Shown piece after piece: positions 21,057 to 31,200 of a stretch of DNA of 64,000 bases. Below the pieces are notes generated by a model that was given only the letters and a program-made list of their open reading frames with translations, made no database searches and was not told the DNA's origin. Positions within the stretch are counted from its first letter, which is position 1, and each line of letters begins with the position of its first letter. The stretch is from Rothia santali (lineage in GTDB: Bacteria; Actinomycetota; Actinomycetes; Actinomycetales; Micrococcaceae), in contig NZ_JANAFB010000005.1 of the NCBI RefSeq assembly GCF_024199905.1, positions 1 to 64,000 of the forward strand, read 5' to 3'. Made by a program: the position numbers and the translations under genes.

Positions 21057-23955
21057 CTAGACGCGGGGCTTCTCCCGAAGCTCCCAGGTCTCGATGATGT
21101 CGCCTTCCTTGATGTCGTTGAAGGAGCCGAGCCCGATGCCGCACTCGTATCCCTCGCGCACCTCGGTGGCGTCGTCCTTGAACCGGCGCAGCGACTCGAT
21201 GGTGAGGTTGTCCCCCACCACGTTGCCGTCGCGGACCAGGCGGGCCTTGGCGTTGCGGCGCATGATGCCGCCGCGCACGATCGAGCCGGCGATGTTGCCC
21301 CACTTGGAGGAGCGGAAGACCTCGCGGACCTCCGCCGAGCCGAGCTCGACCTCCTCGTACTCCGGCTTGAGCATGCCCTTGAGGGCCTGCTCGACCTCGT
21401 CGATGGCCTGGTAGATGACGGTGTAGAACTTCATCTCCACGCCCTCGCGCTCGGCGAGGTCCGTGACGCGCTCGGCCGGGCGGACGTTGAACCCGATGAT
21501 GATGGCGTTGTCCACCGTCGCCAGGTTGACGTCGTTCTGGGTGATCGCGCCGACGCCGCGGTGGATGACCCGCAGCTGCACCTCGTCGCCGTTGCCGACC
21601 TCGATCTTGTAGAGCGAGTCCTCCAGCGCCTCGACGGCACCGGAGACGTCGCCCTTGATGATGAGGTTGAGCGTGTCCATCTTGCCCTCGGCCACGGCCT
21701 CGTCGAAGGACTCCAGCGTGACGCGCTTGCGGCGCTTGGCCAGCTGGGCGTTGCGGTCCGCCGCCTCGCGCTTCTCGGCGATCTGGCGGGCGGTGCGCTC
21801 CTCCTGCGTGGACAGGAAGGTGTCGCCCGCTCGCGGCACCGTGTTCAGGCCGAGGACCTGGACCGGACGCGAGGGCTCGGCCTCGGTCACGGCCTGGCCG
21901 TTCTCGTCGAACATCGCGCGCACGCGGCCGTGGGCCACGCCCGCCACGATGCTGTTGCCGACGCGCAGCGTGCCGGACTGGACCAGGACGGTCGAGACCG
22001 CGCCGCGGCCCTTGTCGAGGTTGGCCTCGATCGCGACGCCGCGGGCGTCCTTGTCCGGGTTGGCCAGCAGCTCCAGCGCACCGTCCGCGGTGAGGCACAC
22101 GGCCTCGAGCAGCGAGTCGATGTGCTGGTTCTGGCGCGCGGAGACGTCGACGAACATGGTGTCGCCGCCGTACTCCTCGGGGACCAGGCCGTACTCGGAG
22201 AGCTGGCCGCGGATCTTGTCCGGGTTGGCGCCCTCCTTGTCGATCTTGTTCACCGCGACCACGATCGGCACGCCGGCCGCCTGGGCGTGGTTCAGCGCCT
22301 CGACGGTCTGCGGCATGACGCCGTCGTCGGCGGCCACCACGAGCACCGCGATGTCGGTGACCTTGGCACCGCGGGCACGCATGGCGGTGAACGCCTCGTG
22401 GCCCGGGGTGTCGATGAAGGTCAGCTTGCGGTCCTGGCCGTCGACCTCGGTGGTGATCTGGTACGCGCCGATGTGCTGGGTGATGCCGCCGGCCTCGCCC
22501 TCGATCACGTTGGTGTTGCGGATCGCGTCGAGCAGACGCGTCTTGCCGTGGTCGACGTGGCCCATGACCGTGACGACCGGGGGACGCGCCTCCAGCTGCT
22601 CCTCGGTCTCGGCCTCGCGCTCGCCCTCCAGGTCGATGTCGAAGGACTCGAAGAGCTCGCGCTCCTCGTCCTCCGGTGAGACGATCTGGACCTGGTAGCC
22701 CAGCTCCTCACCCAGCAGGGCGAAGGTCTCCTCGTCCAGGGACTGGGTCTGCGTGGCCATCTCACCGAGGTGGATGAGCACCGTCACCAGCGCGGCGGGG
22801 TTCGCGTTGATCTTCTCGGCGAAGTCCATGAGCGAGGCGCCGCGGCGCATGCGGATCACGGTCTCGCCGTTGCCGCGGGGGACGACGACGCCGCCCACCG
22901 CGGGAGCCTGCATCTGCTCCAGCTCGTGCCGCTTCGCCTGCTTCGACTTGCGCTGCTTGCGCTTGGAGCCGCCGCGGCCGAACGCGCCCTGCGCGTTGCC
23001 GCGACCGCGGCCGGGACCGCCGCCGCGGGCGGGGCCGCCGCCACCGGGGCCGCCGCGGCGCGGGCCGCTGCCGGCACCCGCGCCGGCACCCGGGCGTCCT
23101 CCGACGCCGGGGCCCATCTGGCGGGCATCATGTTCGGGCTGGGCGCGCGCCGCCGCTGGCCGCGGGCGCGGGGCGCCGGGACGACCCGCACCGGCCGCCT
23201 GGCCGGGACGCGGGCGCCCTGGCCCTGGGCGGGACGCGGGGCACCGGGGCGGGGACCGCCGCGGCGCTCGCCGCCCTGACCCTGTCCCTGGCCGGCCTGG
23301 CCGGGACGCGGCGCGCCGGGGCGCGGGCCGCCGCGGCGCTCGCCGCCGCCCTGGCCGCGGCCGCGCATGCCCTGCTGAGAGGCGAAGGGGTTGTTGCCCG
23401 GACGCGGCGCGCCCGGCTTGGGGCGTTCGGGCGCGCGGCCGAGGGCCGCGGACCGGGGTCGGCGCGTCGGAGGGGCGTCGCTCGCGCGCATGCCCTGCTG
23501 CGAGGCGAAGGGGTTGTTGCCGGGACGGTGCCCGGCTTCGGCGCGGGCTTGGCGGCCTGCGGGGCCTCCTGGGCGGGGCGCTCCTCGCGGGCCGGGGCGG
23601 CCTGCTCCGGGGCGGGCTTGGCCTGCGGGCCCGGCTTGGGCGCGGAGGACTGCGGACCGGGCGTGGGCGCGGTCCGGCCGGCGGTGGCGGGGGTCGCGCC
23701 CGAGGGCTTCGGGGCGGCGCCGGGCTTGGCGGCGTCGTTCCCGGGCTTGGGCGCGGAGGTCTGCGCGGACTGCTGGCCGGGCCGCGGGGACTTCCCCCGG
23801 CCGGCGAAGGCGGTGCGCAGCTTCTTCTCCACGGGGGGCTCCACCGTGGAGGATGCACCTCGGACGTACTCGCCGAGCTCTTGCAGCTTGGCGACGGCTT
23901 CCTTCGAGGTGACGTTGAGCTCCTTGGCGAGCTCGTGAACGCGGGGCTTAGCCAC
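21057..23955 (-). CDS. infB: Translation initiation factor IF-2 (at least two apparent frameshifts)
   Basis: GTPase that places initiator tRNA on the 30S subunit. The start GTG 23955 ([20 protein letters not shown]) has GGAGA upstream and encodes the IF2 N-terminal helical domain. The Ala/Pro/Lys then Gly/Arg-rich linker changes frame near 23520 (into [10 protein letters not shown] repeats) and again near 23120-23200 (into [11 protein letters not shown]). The third frame then reads [18 protein letters not shown] and the complete core: [12 protein letters not shown] (G1), DTPGHEAFT (G3), NKID (G4) and domains II-IV to the stop. Each shift fits a missing base; repaired length is about 966 residues. 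As IF-2 is essential, sequencing error is the likely cause. Confidence 0.93.
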
Positions 23956-24117
23956 ATTTCTCCTGTCTCGGTCTGCGCCGAAACAGGCCCAGACCGTTTA
24001 GTTCCGGATAAGGTCCCCGGCGACCGGATCGGTCGCGGGAACGCCGTTGGCAGAGCACGGTGAGGTACTCATTGCGCGGCACTCATCGGGTTTCCATCGG
24101 TTTTCTGGCTCGCTTTC

Positions 24118-24450
24118 TCAGGACACGTCGGTGCCCGTTGACTTAGGTTGGCGTGACCCCCGGTCGGATCCGGGTCCTGCCGGACCCTCCGCCCACCGGC
24201 GGAGGAGCTCCTCCGTGGCGACGGCCCGGCGGAAGGACCTCGCGAAGGACTTCGCGCGGACCGCCCGCTCGAGGCACGTGCGGTCGGGATGCAGCCAGGC
24301 GCCGCGGCCGTGGGCGGATCGCTCGGGATCCGGCACGACGACGTCGGGAGACTGCCCCTCCGAGGGCCTCAGGGTCACACGTACTAGTGCGGTCTGGTCA
24401 TCGATCGCGCGGCACCCGATGCAGGTACGTCGCCCGGGAGGAGAAGACAT
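24118..24450 (-). CDS. YlxR family RNA-binding protein (DUF448)
   Basis: 110 residues, start ATG 24450 (MSSPPGRRTCIGCR). The family signature RTCIGCR opens the protein, followed by RVTLRPSEG, GRGAWLHPDRTCLERAV and a basic helix (FARSFRR). YlxR proteins bind RNA and are nearly always encoded between nusA and infB, as here. Longer upstream frames lack the conserved opening, so this start is preferred. Confidence 0.9.
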   Translation of the reverse strand: MSSPPGRRTCIGCRAIDDQTALVRVTLRPSEGQSPDVVVPDPERSAHGRGAWLHPDRTCLERAVRAKSFARSFRRAVATEELLRRWAEGPAGPGSDRGSRQPKSTGTDVS

Positions 24451-24588
24451 GAGGTGCCCTCGCTCTCGGATGACGGGCGCCACGGGACGCCGCACGGTCT
24501 GATCACCGGAGACCATTCTAGACCCTGTGCGCGCAATCCCCCAATGCCTGAGGCCCAGCCCACACCGCCGGGCGGCGCGGGGGCCTTC

Positions 24589-25575
24589 TCAGAGGCCCTC
24601 CTGCCCCCTGGCCTTGGACTCGGCGATGATGTCGATGCGCCAGTTGGTCAGCTTGGCGGCCAGGCGGGCGTTCTGCCCCTCCTTGCCGATGGCCAGGGAC
24701 AGCTGGTCGTCCGGCACGATGGCGCGGGCCTGGTAGCGCCCGGTCGTGTCGACCTCGACCCGGGCGACCCGCGCGGGGCTCAGGGCCCCCGCGATGAAGG
24801 CGGCGGGGTCCTCGGAGTAGCTGACGATGTCGATCTTCTCGTTGTTCAGCTCGGAAGTCACGGCGCGCACGCGCGAGCCCATCTCGCCGATGCAGGAGCC
24901 CTTCGCGTTGATCCCCGGACGGGTGGCGCGGACCGCGATCTTGGTGCGGTGGCCGGCCTCGCGGGCCACGGCCATGATCTCGACCGAGCCGTCCTGGATC
25001 TCCGGGACCTCGTGCTCGAAGAGCCGGCGGACCAGGTCGGGGTGCGAGCGGGAGAGCGTGATGGAGGGCCCCTTGAACCCGCGCCGGGCCTCGACCACGT
25101 AGGTGCGGATGCGCCCGCCGTGCTCGTAGCGCTCGCCGGGCACCTGCTCGTGCGGGGGCAGGACGCCCTCGACCGTGCCCAGGTCGATCTGGACCATGTT
25201 GTTCCGGCCGCCCTGCTGGATCTGGCCGGAGACCAGCTGGCCCTCTCGACCGCGGAAGTCGCCCAGGATCTGGTCGTCCTCGGCCTCGCGGAGGCGCTGG
25301 AAGATCACCTGCCGGGCGGTCGAGGCGGCGATGCGGCCGAAGTTGCGCGGGGTGTCGTCGAACTCCCCCACCACGGTCCCGTCCTCGTCCACCTCGGGGG
25401 CGATGATGCTCACCCGGCCGGTGGTCCGGTCCACCACGGCGCGCGCGTCGTGGATGGCGCCCGGGTTCTTCTGGTACGCGAGCAACAGGGCCGACTCGAT
25501 CATGGAGATGAGCGCCTCCACCGGGATGTCGCGCTCCTTCTCCAGCAGCCGGAGGTTGCTCATGTCGATGTCCAT
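24589..25575 (-). CDS. nusA: Transcription termination/antitermination protein NusA
   Basis: RNA polymerase-associated factor that modulates pausing and termination. 328 residues, the short actinobacterial form. N-terminal domain ([27 protein letters not shown]), S1 domain ([27 protein letters not shown]), then two KH domains ([59 protein letters not shown]). No C-terminal acidic repeats. AAAGG lies upstream of ATG 25575. It is preceded by two strong hairpins after rimP. Confidence 0.96.
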   Translation of the reverse strand: MDIDMSNLRLLEKERDIPVEALISMIESALLLAYQKNPGAIHDARAVVDRTTGRVSIIAPEVDEDGTVVGEFDDTPRNFGRIAASTARQVIFQRLREAEDDQILGDFRGREGQLVSGQIQQGGRNNMVQIDLGTVEGVLPPHEQVPGERYEHGGRIRTYVVEARRGFKGPSITLSRSHPDLVRRLFEHEVPEIQDGSVEIMAVAREAGHRTKIAVRATRPGINAKGSCIGEMGSRVRAVTSELNNEKIDIVSYSEDPAAFIAGALSPARVARVEVDTTGRYQARAIVPDDQLSLAIGKEGQNARLAAKLTNWRIDIIAESKARGQEGL

Positions 25576-25606
25576 TGCTGAACCTTTCTCGCGTGCGCTA
25601 CCGAAA

Positions 25607-25664
25607 CGCCGGAACGCGGGTGCGTTCCGGCGCCGGTCGCGCGGCTCCCCGCGGGGAGCCGCGC
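25607..25664 (-). promoter_or_regulatory. Two consecutive perfect hairpins in the rimP-nusA gap
   Basis: In transcript order: a palindromic 12-bp stem GCGCGGCTCCCC / GGGGAGCCGCGC with a 2-base centre (25639-25664), then an 11-bp stem CGCCGGAACGC / GCGTTCCGGCG with a GGGT loop on the + strand (25607-25632). They sit 31-89 bases before the nusA start, so they could attenuate or autoregulate nusA; no U-run. Confidence 0.55.
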
Positions 25665-25703
25665 CAATCGATTAGTCTCGCGTCCAGTCTAGCGAGCCGG
25701 GGC

Positions 25704-26315
25704 TCACTGGTTGAACTCGACCTCCACGTGGGCCTTCTGGACGTCGCCGAGGTCCAGTCGCTCGGACTCCTCGTACTTCTCCGGGACCCCCTTGGGGGTG
25801 TCCCTCTTCCGCCGGATCGTGGCGGTCGAGCCGTCGGTCTCCTCCAGCCGGGCCAGGAAGTTCGCCCGGGCCGTGACGATCCGCACGAGGCGGCCGCGGG
25901 AGCGCTTCCAGTGCCGGGGCTCGGTGAGCTTGCGCGTCGCGCCGGGCGAGGAGACCTCCAGCAGGTACTCGCTTTCCGGCTCGTCGTCGGCCTCGTCCAG
26001 GGCGGCCGAGAGCGCGCGGGAGACCTCCGCGATCGTGTCCAGCGCCACGGAGCCCTCCTTGTCCTCGGCGAGGTCCACGACCACCGAGAGGGTCTGGCCG
26101 TTCCCCGCGCCCCGGGCGGTGATGTCCTCCAGGACGAGGTCGAACTGCTCGACCACGGGCTCCAGGCGGCCCCGGATGCGCTCGAGGTCGACGCTGTCCG
26201 CGAGCGCGCTGCGCGGGTGGGCCCGGTCGGAGTAGCCGGCATTGGCCTTCTCCCGCGCGACCTTCCGGCGCGACCTCGACGTCGACGACGTCTTCTTCTG
26301 CTGACCGTTCGACAT
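25704..26315 (-). CDS. rimP: Ribosome maturation factor RimP
   Basis: Helps assemble the 30S head. 203 residues from ATG 26315 with GAGGAGG upstream. A 40-residue basic N-terminal extension (KKTSSTSRSRRKVAREKANAG) precedes the RimP core: LEPVVEQFDLVLEDITARG, LSVVVDLAEDKEGSVALDTIAEVSRALSAALDE, YLLEVSSPGATRKL, and the C-terminal SH3-like half. It heads the rimP-nusA-ylxR-infB-rbfA-truB operon and is divergent from the next gene. Confidence 0.94.
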   Translation of the reverse strand: MSNGQQKKTSSTSRSRRKVAREKANAGYSDRAHPRSALADSVDLERIRGRLEPVVEQFDLVLEDITARGAGNGQTLSVVVDLAEDKEGSVALDTIAEVSRALSAALDEADDEPESEYLLEVSSPGATRKLTEPRHWKRSRGRLVRIVTARANFLARLEETDGSTATIRRKRDTPKGVPEKYEESERLDLGDVQKAHVEVEFNQ

Positions 26316-26436
26316 GGTTCCTCCTCGTGGAGTCGTGGATCGTTGCTTCGCCCCAGCCTAGCGCCGCCGGCGGGGAGCCCCGTGCCATGATGGGACCGAA
26401 GGACCCCGTTCGGCTGCCCGCGGAAAGGACACGACC

Positions 26437-27423
26437 ATGAGGATCCCCCTGCCCCAGCGCATCTCCGCCCTCGTCCTGTCGATCCTGCTGGTGCTGCTCC
26501 TGGCGCTCGCGGGGGTCCTGTGGTGGAGGGTCTCCGCCGCCTCCCCCGCGCTCGAGGCGCAGACCCGGGCCGCCGAGGAGCTGCTGGGCGTGCGGGCCGC
26601 GGTGGCGGACGGCGTCGTGGAGGATCCCGACGGCGTCCTGGAGCGGCGGATCGACGAGCAGCTGGCCGTGCTCGCCCCCGCCGCCCGGGAGAAGGCCGGC
26701 GAGCCCGCCGCCCCCGAGCCCGGGGAATCCCCGGCGCGGATCTTCGACGACTCCGCGCAGCGGCTGTACGAGCTCTCCGGGAGCCAGGACCTCGAGCCCC
26801 GCCAGGCGGCGCTGCTGGGCTCCATCGCCGTCAGCCACTGGCTCACCGCCCGCGGCCTCGAGGGCACCCTCCAGGAGGTCCCCTCGCTCGAGGGGCGGAC
26901 CGCGGACTCGCTCGACGCCCTGCTGGGCGCCTCGCCCGCCGACGCCGCCCTGTCCGCCGGCCTGTGCCCCGACGGCGCGGCCGACGACGCCCGCAGCCGC
27001 GCGGTGGGCGAGGCCCTCTCGGAGCTCTACGCCACGACCTGGTCCGACGACGTCCTGGTCGCCCGCACCGAGGCCGACGCCCGGGAGCCGGTGACCGAGC
27101 AGAGCATCCGCGACGTCGCCCGGGTCCATGCGGGCCAGCTCGGCGAGCTGCGCCGCTCGGTCCCGCCGGGGTGCCAGGGCATCCCCCAGCCCGCCGCGGC
27201 CTACGCGATGCCCGACGCCGACCCGGCCCAGCTCCGCGCGCAGCAGTCAACGGCCCTGTCCGAGCGCACCTTCGCGATCCTCGCGGCCGAGGGCGGGCGC
27301 TCCTCCGCCGAGACGTGGCGGTCCTGGTCCCTCCGGTGGCTCGCGGTCAACACCGCGCTGGGCTCCTCGCCGGCCTCGGTCCCGGCCCTGCCCGGCACGC
27401 CCGCGGGGGCCGGCACGGACTGA
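26437..27423 (+). CDS. Probable DUF4439 (ferritin-like) exported or anchored protein
   Basis: 328 residues from ATG 26437 with GGAAAGGA upstream. One N-terminal hydrophobic segment (about residues 10-31) looks like a signal anchor. The rest is helical and Ala/Leu/Glu-rich. The C-terminal 60 residues (ATALSERTFAILAAEGGRS, ETWRSWSLRWLA, ending SVPALPG) resemble the helical DUF4439 domain, and an actinobacterial DUF4439 protein is typically encoded divergent from rimP. That context is most of the evidence. No metal ligands can be assigned. Confidence 0.6.
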   Translation: MRIPLPQRISALVLSILLVLLLALAGVLWWRVSAASPALEAQTRAAEELLGVRAAVADGVVEDPDGVLERRIDEQLAVLAPAAREKAGEPAAPEPGESPARIFDDSAQRLYELSGSQDLEPRQAALLGSIAVSHWLTARGLEGTLQEVPSLEGRTADSLDALLGASPADAALSAGLCPDGAADDARSRAVGEALSELYATTWSDDVLVARTEADAREPVTEQSIRDVARVHAGQLGELRRSVPPGCQGIPQPAAAYAMPDADPAQLRAQQSTALSERTFAILAAEGGRSSAETWRSWSLRWLAVNTALGSSPASVPALPGTPAGAGTD

Positions 27424-27493
27424 CCGGCCGGTGGCGGGCCGGCACGGATTGACCGGCCGGTGGCGGCCGGCACGGATTGACCGGCCGGTGGCG
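27412..27493. repeat. Three tandem 28-29-bp repeats with a palindromic core
   Basis: Copies at 27412-27440, 27441-27468 and 27469-27493 (partial). Each contains the 10-bp palindrome ACCGGCCGGT; the unit runs GGCACGGAYTGACCGGCCGG then TGGCGG. The first copy overlaps the end of the preceding gene and supplies its stop codon. Confidence 0.85.
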
Positions 27494-27548
27494 TGCGGCG
27501 CTCGGCGGCCCGGCGGCCCGTTCGGCCCACCCGCGCCGGACGACCCCG

Positions 27549-28343
27549 TCAGGCGAGCAGCTCCCGGTAGACGTCCCACGCCATCTTCGCGATCAGCACC
27601 AGCACGACGGCGAGGAAGACGACCCGGATGAACCGGTTGCCGCGAGCGACGGCGCTGCGGGCGCCCACGTAGCCGCCCAGCATGTTCGCCGCCCCCAGCA
27701 CGAGCCCCAGCAGCGGCACGAGCGAGCCGTTGAGCGAGAAGAACAGCAGCGCGCCCAGGTTGGTCGCGAGGTTGACCACCTTGGCCTGCGCGCTGGCCCG
27801 CAGGAAGCTGAAGCCCAGGAGCGTGATCATGCCGATGATCAGGAAGGACCCGGTGCCCGGCCCCAGGATCCCGTCGTAGAACCCGATGCCGACGCCGAGC
27901 GCCGTCCCGATCAGCGCCTGCTCCCGCCGGGCGCGCTGCGGCCGCTCCAGCTGCCCCGCCTGCGGCCGGGCGACCGTGAAGGACGCGACGCCGATCAGCG
28001 CGGCCAGGATCACCGGCTTGAAGACCTCCGCGGGCAGCAGCGAGGCGACCGAGGCCCCGCCGAAGCTCCCGCAGAACGCCACCGCGGCCATCGGCAGGGC
28101 CGGTCGCAGCGGGGCCGTGGTGCGGCGGTAGAAGGTGACGGCGCTGGTCGCGGTGCCGAAGACCGAGCCCATCTTGTTGGTGGCCAGCGCCTGGACGGGC
28201 GACATGCCCGGGATCAGCAGGACCACGGGCAGCTGGATGAGCCCTCCCCCGCCGACGACGGCGTCGACCCACCCCGCCGCGAACCCCGCGACCACGATGA
28301 GCGTCAGGATCCCCGGGTCCAGCGACTCCAGGACGGCGGTCAC
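27549..28343 (-). CDS. TSUP (TauE/SafE) family permease
   Basis: 264-residue membrane permease of the 4-toluene sulfonate uptake family, which moves sulfite, sulfonates or other organic anions. The N-terminal repeat has the family signature FAAGWVDAVVGGGGLIQLPVVLL and the TNKMGSVFGT motif; the C-terminal repeat shows GFYDGILGPGTGSFL and NLATNLGALLFF. About eight hydrophobic segments. It starts with GTG 28343, 30 bases downstream of the proS stop, and may be co-transcribed with it. Substrate not predictable. Confidence 0.9.
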   Translation of the reverse strand: MTAVLESLDPGILTLIVVAGFAAGWVDAVVGGGGLIQLPVVLLIPGMSPVQALATNKMGSVFGTATSAVTFYRRTTAPLRPALPMAAVAFCGSFGGASVASLLPAEVFKPVILAALIGVASFTVARPQAGQLERPQRARREQALIGTALGVGIGFYDGILGPGTGSFLIIGMITLLGFSFLRASAQAKVVNLATNLGALLFFSLNGSLVPLLGLVLGAANMLGGYVGARSAVARGNRFIRVVFLAVVLVLIAKMAWDVYRELLA

Positions 28344-28373
28344 CCGCGGCCCCCCGAGCCGTGCCGCGGCGCC

Positions 28374-30176
28374 TCAGCCGGCACGGACCTCGGCGATCGC
28401 CTCGGCGACGGCGTTGTCCAGCGGGATCTCCCGCGACTCGCCCGAGCGGCGGTCCTTGAGCTCGACCGTCCCGTCCTTGAACCCCCGGCCCACGACCAGC
28501 ACGGTCGGCACGCCGAGCAGCTCGGCGTCGCCGAACTTCACCCCGGGCGAGACCTTGGGCCGGTCGTCGAAGAGCACCTCGAGGCCGGCGGCCTCCAGGT
28601 CGGCGACGAGTGCCTCGGCGCCCTCCATGATCTCCGGGCCCTTGCCGGTGGCGACGACGTGGAGGTCGGCCGGCGTGAGGTGCCGGGGCCAGATGAGGCC
28701 CTTCTCGTCGTGATTGGCCTCGGCCACGGCCGCGAGCGCGCGGGTGACGCCGACGCCGTAGGACCCCATGGTCACGGTCGTGAGCTTGCCGTTGGCGTCG
28801 AGCACGCGCAGCCCCAGGGCCTCGGCGTACTTGCGGCCCAGGGCGAAGATGTGGCCCATCTCGATCCCCCGGGCGGTGGACAGCGGCCCGGAGCCGTCCG
28901 GGGCCGGGTCGCCCTCGCGGACCTCGCAGGCCTCGACGACGCCGTCGGCCGCGAAGTCGCGCCCCATCACGAGGTCGAAGACGTGCCGGTCCCGCAGGTT
29001 GGCGCCGGTGATCCAGGCGGAGCCCTCGACGACGCGCGGATCCACGAAGTACGGGATGCCCGTCGGGGAGTCCTCGCCCAGCAGGGGCGCGTCCAGGCTC
29101 AGGCCCGGGCCGATGTAGCCCTTGACCAGCATGGGGAACGAGCGGAGGTCCGAGTCCTGGGCCTGCTCGACCTCGACCTCGCCGCCCGCGCCCAGCGCGA
29201 CGCCGAGGCTCACCTCGAGCCGCTTGAGGTCCACGGCGCGGTCGCCCGGCACGCCCACGCCCACGACCCGGCGCTCGCCGGTCGGCAGGCTCACCGCCAC
29301 CAGGACGTTCTTGAGCGTGTCCGCGGCGGTCCACTCCCCCTCCTCGCGGGGGTGCAGCTCGTTCGAGCGGTCCACGAGGGTCTCGATCGTCGGGGAGTCG
29401 GGGGTGTGCTCGACGTGCGCGGCCGGCGTCGCGGAGGCGTCGACCGGCTCGGGGGCCACGGTCGTGACGGCCTCGACGTTGGCGGCGTACCCGCCCTCCG
29501 AGCGCACGAAGGTGTCCTCGCCGATCGGCGTCGCGTAGAGGAACTCCTCGGAGCGGGAGCCGCCCATCGCGCCGGACTGCGCCCTGACGATGACCATCTC
29601 GAGCCCCAGCCGCTCGAAGATGCGCTGGTAGGCGCCGCGGTGGGCGAGGTAGGCCTCGTCGAGCCCGGCGTCGTCGGCGCTGAAGGAGTAGGAGTCCTTC
29701 ATGACGAACTCGCGCCCGCGGAGCAGGCCCGCGCGGGGCCGGGCCTCGTCGCGGTACTTGGTCTGGATCTGGTACAGCGTGACGGGGAGGTCCTTGTACG
29801 AGGAGTACAGGTCCTTGACCAGCAGGGTGAACATCTCCTCGTGGGTCGGCGCGAGGAGGTAGTCGGAGCCCTTGCGGTCCTGGAGGCGGAAGAGGTTCTC
29901 GCCGTACTCGGTCCAGCGGTTGGTGGCCTCGTAGGGCTCGCGGGGCAGCAGCGCCGGGAAGTGGACCTCCTGACCGCCGATCGCGTTCATCTCCTCGCGG
30001 ACGACGCGCTCGACCTTACCGAGCACCGTGAGGCCCAGCGGCAGCCAGCTGTAGATCCCCGGGGCGGCCCTCCTGATGTACCCGGCCCGCACCAGCAGCT
30101 TGTGACTGTCCACCTCGGCGTCGACGGGGTCTTCGCGCAGCGTGCGCAGGAACAGGGTGGAGAGGCGAAGGGCCAA
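28374..30176 (-). CDS. proS: Prolyl-tRNA synthetase (bacterial type with editing domain)
   Basis: Class II synthetase, 600 residues. Motif 1 region [29 protein letters not shown], motif 2 [27 protein letters not shown], an inserted editing domain (about residues 220-405) and motif 3 [14 protein letters not shown], then the anticodon-binding domain ending at residue 600. The frame starts with TTG 30176, where the protein matches the family opening ([16 protein letters not shown]); no ATG/GTG fits better and the ribosome site is weak. Confidence 0.95.
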   Translation of the reverse strand: MALRLSTLFLRTLREDPVDAEVDSHKLLVRAGYIRRAAPGIYSWLPLGLTVLGKVERVVREEMNAIGGQEVHFPALLPREPYEATNRWTEYGENLFRLQDRKGSDYLLAPTHEEMFTLLVKDLYSSYKDLPVTLYQIQTKYRDEARPRAGLLRGREFVMKDSYSFSADDAGLDEAYLAHRGAYQRIFERLGLEMVIVRAQSGAMGGSRSEEFLYATPIGEDTFVRSEGGYAANVEAVTTVAPEPVDASATPAAHVEHTPDSPTIETLVDRSNELHPREEGEWTAADTLKNVLVAVSLPTGERRVVGVGVPGDRAVDLKRLEVSLGVALGAGGEVEVEQAQDSDLRSFPMLVKGYIGPGLSLDAPLLGEDSPTGIPYFVDPRVVEGSAWITGANLRDRHVFDLVMGRDFAADGVVEACEVREGDPAPDGSGPLSTARGIEMGHIFALGRKYAEALGLRVLDANGKLTTVTMGSYGVGVTRALAAVAEANHDEKGLIWPRHLTPADLHVVATGKGPEIMEGAEALVADLEAAGLEVLFDDRPKVSPGVKFGDAELLGVPTVLVVGRGFKDGTVELKDRRSGESREIPLDNAVAEAIAEVRAG

Positions 30177-30256
30177 GGAGGTGTCCGTTTCTCGTCGTCG
30201 GGTGCTGCCGGGTGTCCCAGCAAGTCTAGAACAGCTGAAAAGCGCGCCGCCAGCCG

Positions 30257-31189
30257 TCAGAACAGCACGGTCGCGAAGGTGTCCACCTGGTCGAACCCGA
30301 CTCTACGGTAGAGGGCCCGGGCCCGCAGGTTGTACCCGTTGACGTAGAGGCTGATCGTGGGGTGCTGTGGCCTGATCAGCCGGCAGGCCTGCGCGAGCAG
30401 CCCCTCAGAGAGCCCCTGGCCGCGCAGCCGGGGCGCGAGCCAGACGCCCTGCAGCTGGCAGATCCCCTCGGCGGCGAGGCCGACGTCGGTCTTGAAGACG
30501 ACGTCCCCCGCGGCGTCGTGGGCCAGCACCGTGCGGCCGGCGGCGACGCCCTCGGCGATGCGGCGGGCGTAGCCGGCGGGGTCGCGGGCGAGCGGCGAGT
30601 AGCCGACCTCCTCGGTGAACATCGCGATGGCGGCCGGCAGGAGGGCGTCGACGTCGCGGGAGGAGGCCCAGCGCACCGGGGTCACCCCGGCGCGGCGGGC
30701 GTGGTCGGCGTCGGCGGCCTCGAGGGCGGCGTCGGCGCGCAGCACGAGCAGGGGCTGCTCCGGGCGCACGTCGAAGGGCTGGTAGCCGGCTTGCTCGAGG
30801 CCCTCCCCGAGGACCGTGACCTCCCGGGCGGGGCCGAAGATCGAGGAGATCTCGCGCTCGGTGGCGCTCACGTAGGCCACGACCCGGGACAGGTGCGCCG
30901 GCGCCAGGTGCACGGGCACCAGGTTGGCGCCGAACCACACCGCGCCCGCGAGCCGCGGGGCCCCGCCCGGGCCGCCGGGCTCGAAGACCCCGAGGAAGGG
31001 CGAGGCCGTCCGGGCCCGCGTCAGGAACGACGGGCCCGGCAGGCCGATCCGCTGGAAGTGCTCGAGCGCGAAGAGATTGGCCACGGGGCGCGAGCGGATC
31101 ATGTCCTGCAGCGGCTCGGCGTCCTCCTGGGTCAGGGGACGCACCGTGGGCCCGGTGACCCGGTCCAGCCGCTGCCGCAGGAATCGCAT
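30257..31189 (-). CDS. DUF4081-GNAT N-acetyltransferase
   Basis: 310 residues. N-terminal region ([40 protein letters not shown]) is the DUF4081 type; the C-terminal GNAT fold has the acetyl-CoA loop [17 protein letters not shown] (R/Q-x-x-G-x-G/A region) and [16 protein letters not shown]. The start ATG 31189 is 11 bases after ispG ends. This protein is habitually encoded directly after ispG in actinobacteria (for example next to gcpE in Mycobacterium). Substrate unknown. Confidence 0.88.
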   Translation of the reverse strand: MRFLRQRLDRVTGPTVRPLTQEDAEPLQDMIRSRPVANLFALEHFQRIGLPGPSFLTRARTASPFLGVFEPGGPGGAPRLAGAVWFGANLVPVHLAPAHLSRVVAYVSATEREISSIFGPAREVTVLGEGLEQAGYQPFDVRPEQPLLVLRADAALEAADADHARRAGVTPVRWASSRDVDALLPAAIAMFTEEVGYSPLARDPAGYARRIAEGVAAGRTVLAHDAAGDVVFKTDVGLAAEGICQLQGVWLAPRLRGQGLSEGLLAQACRLIRPQHPTISLYVNGYNLRARALYRRVGFDQVDTFATVLF

Positions 31190-31200
31190 CGGACGCGCGA

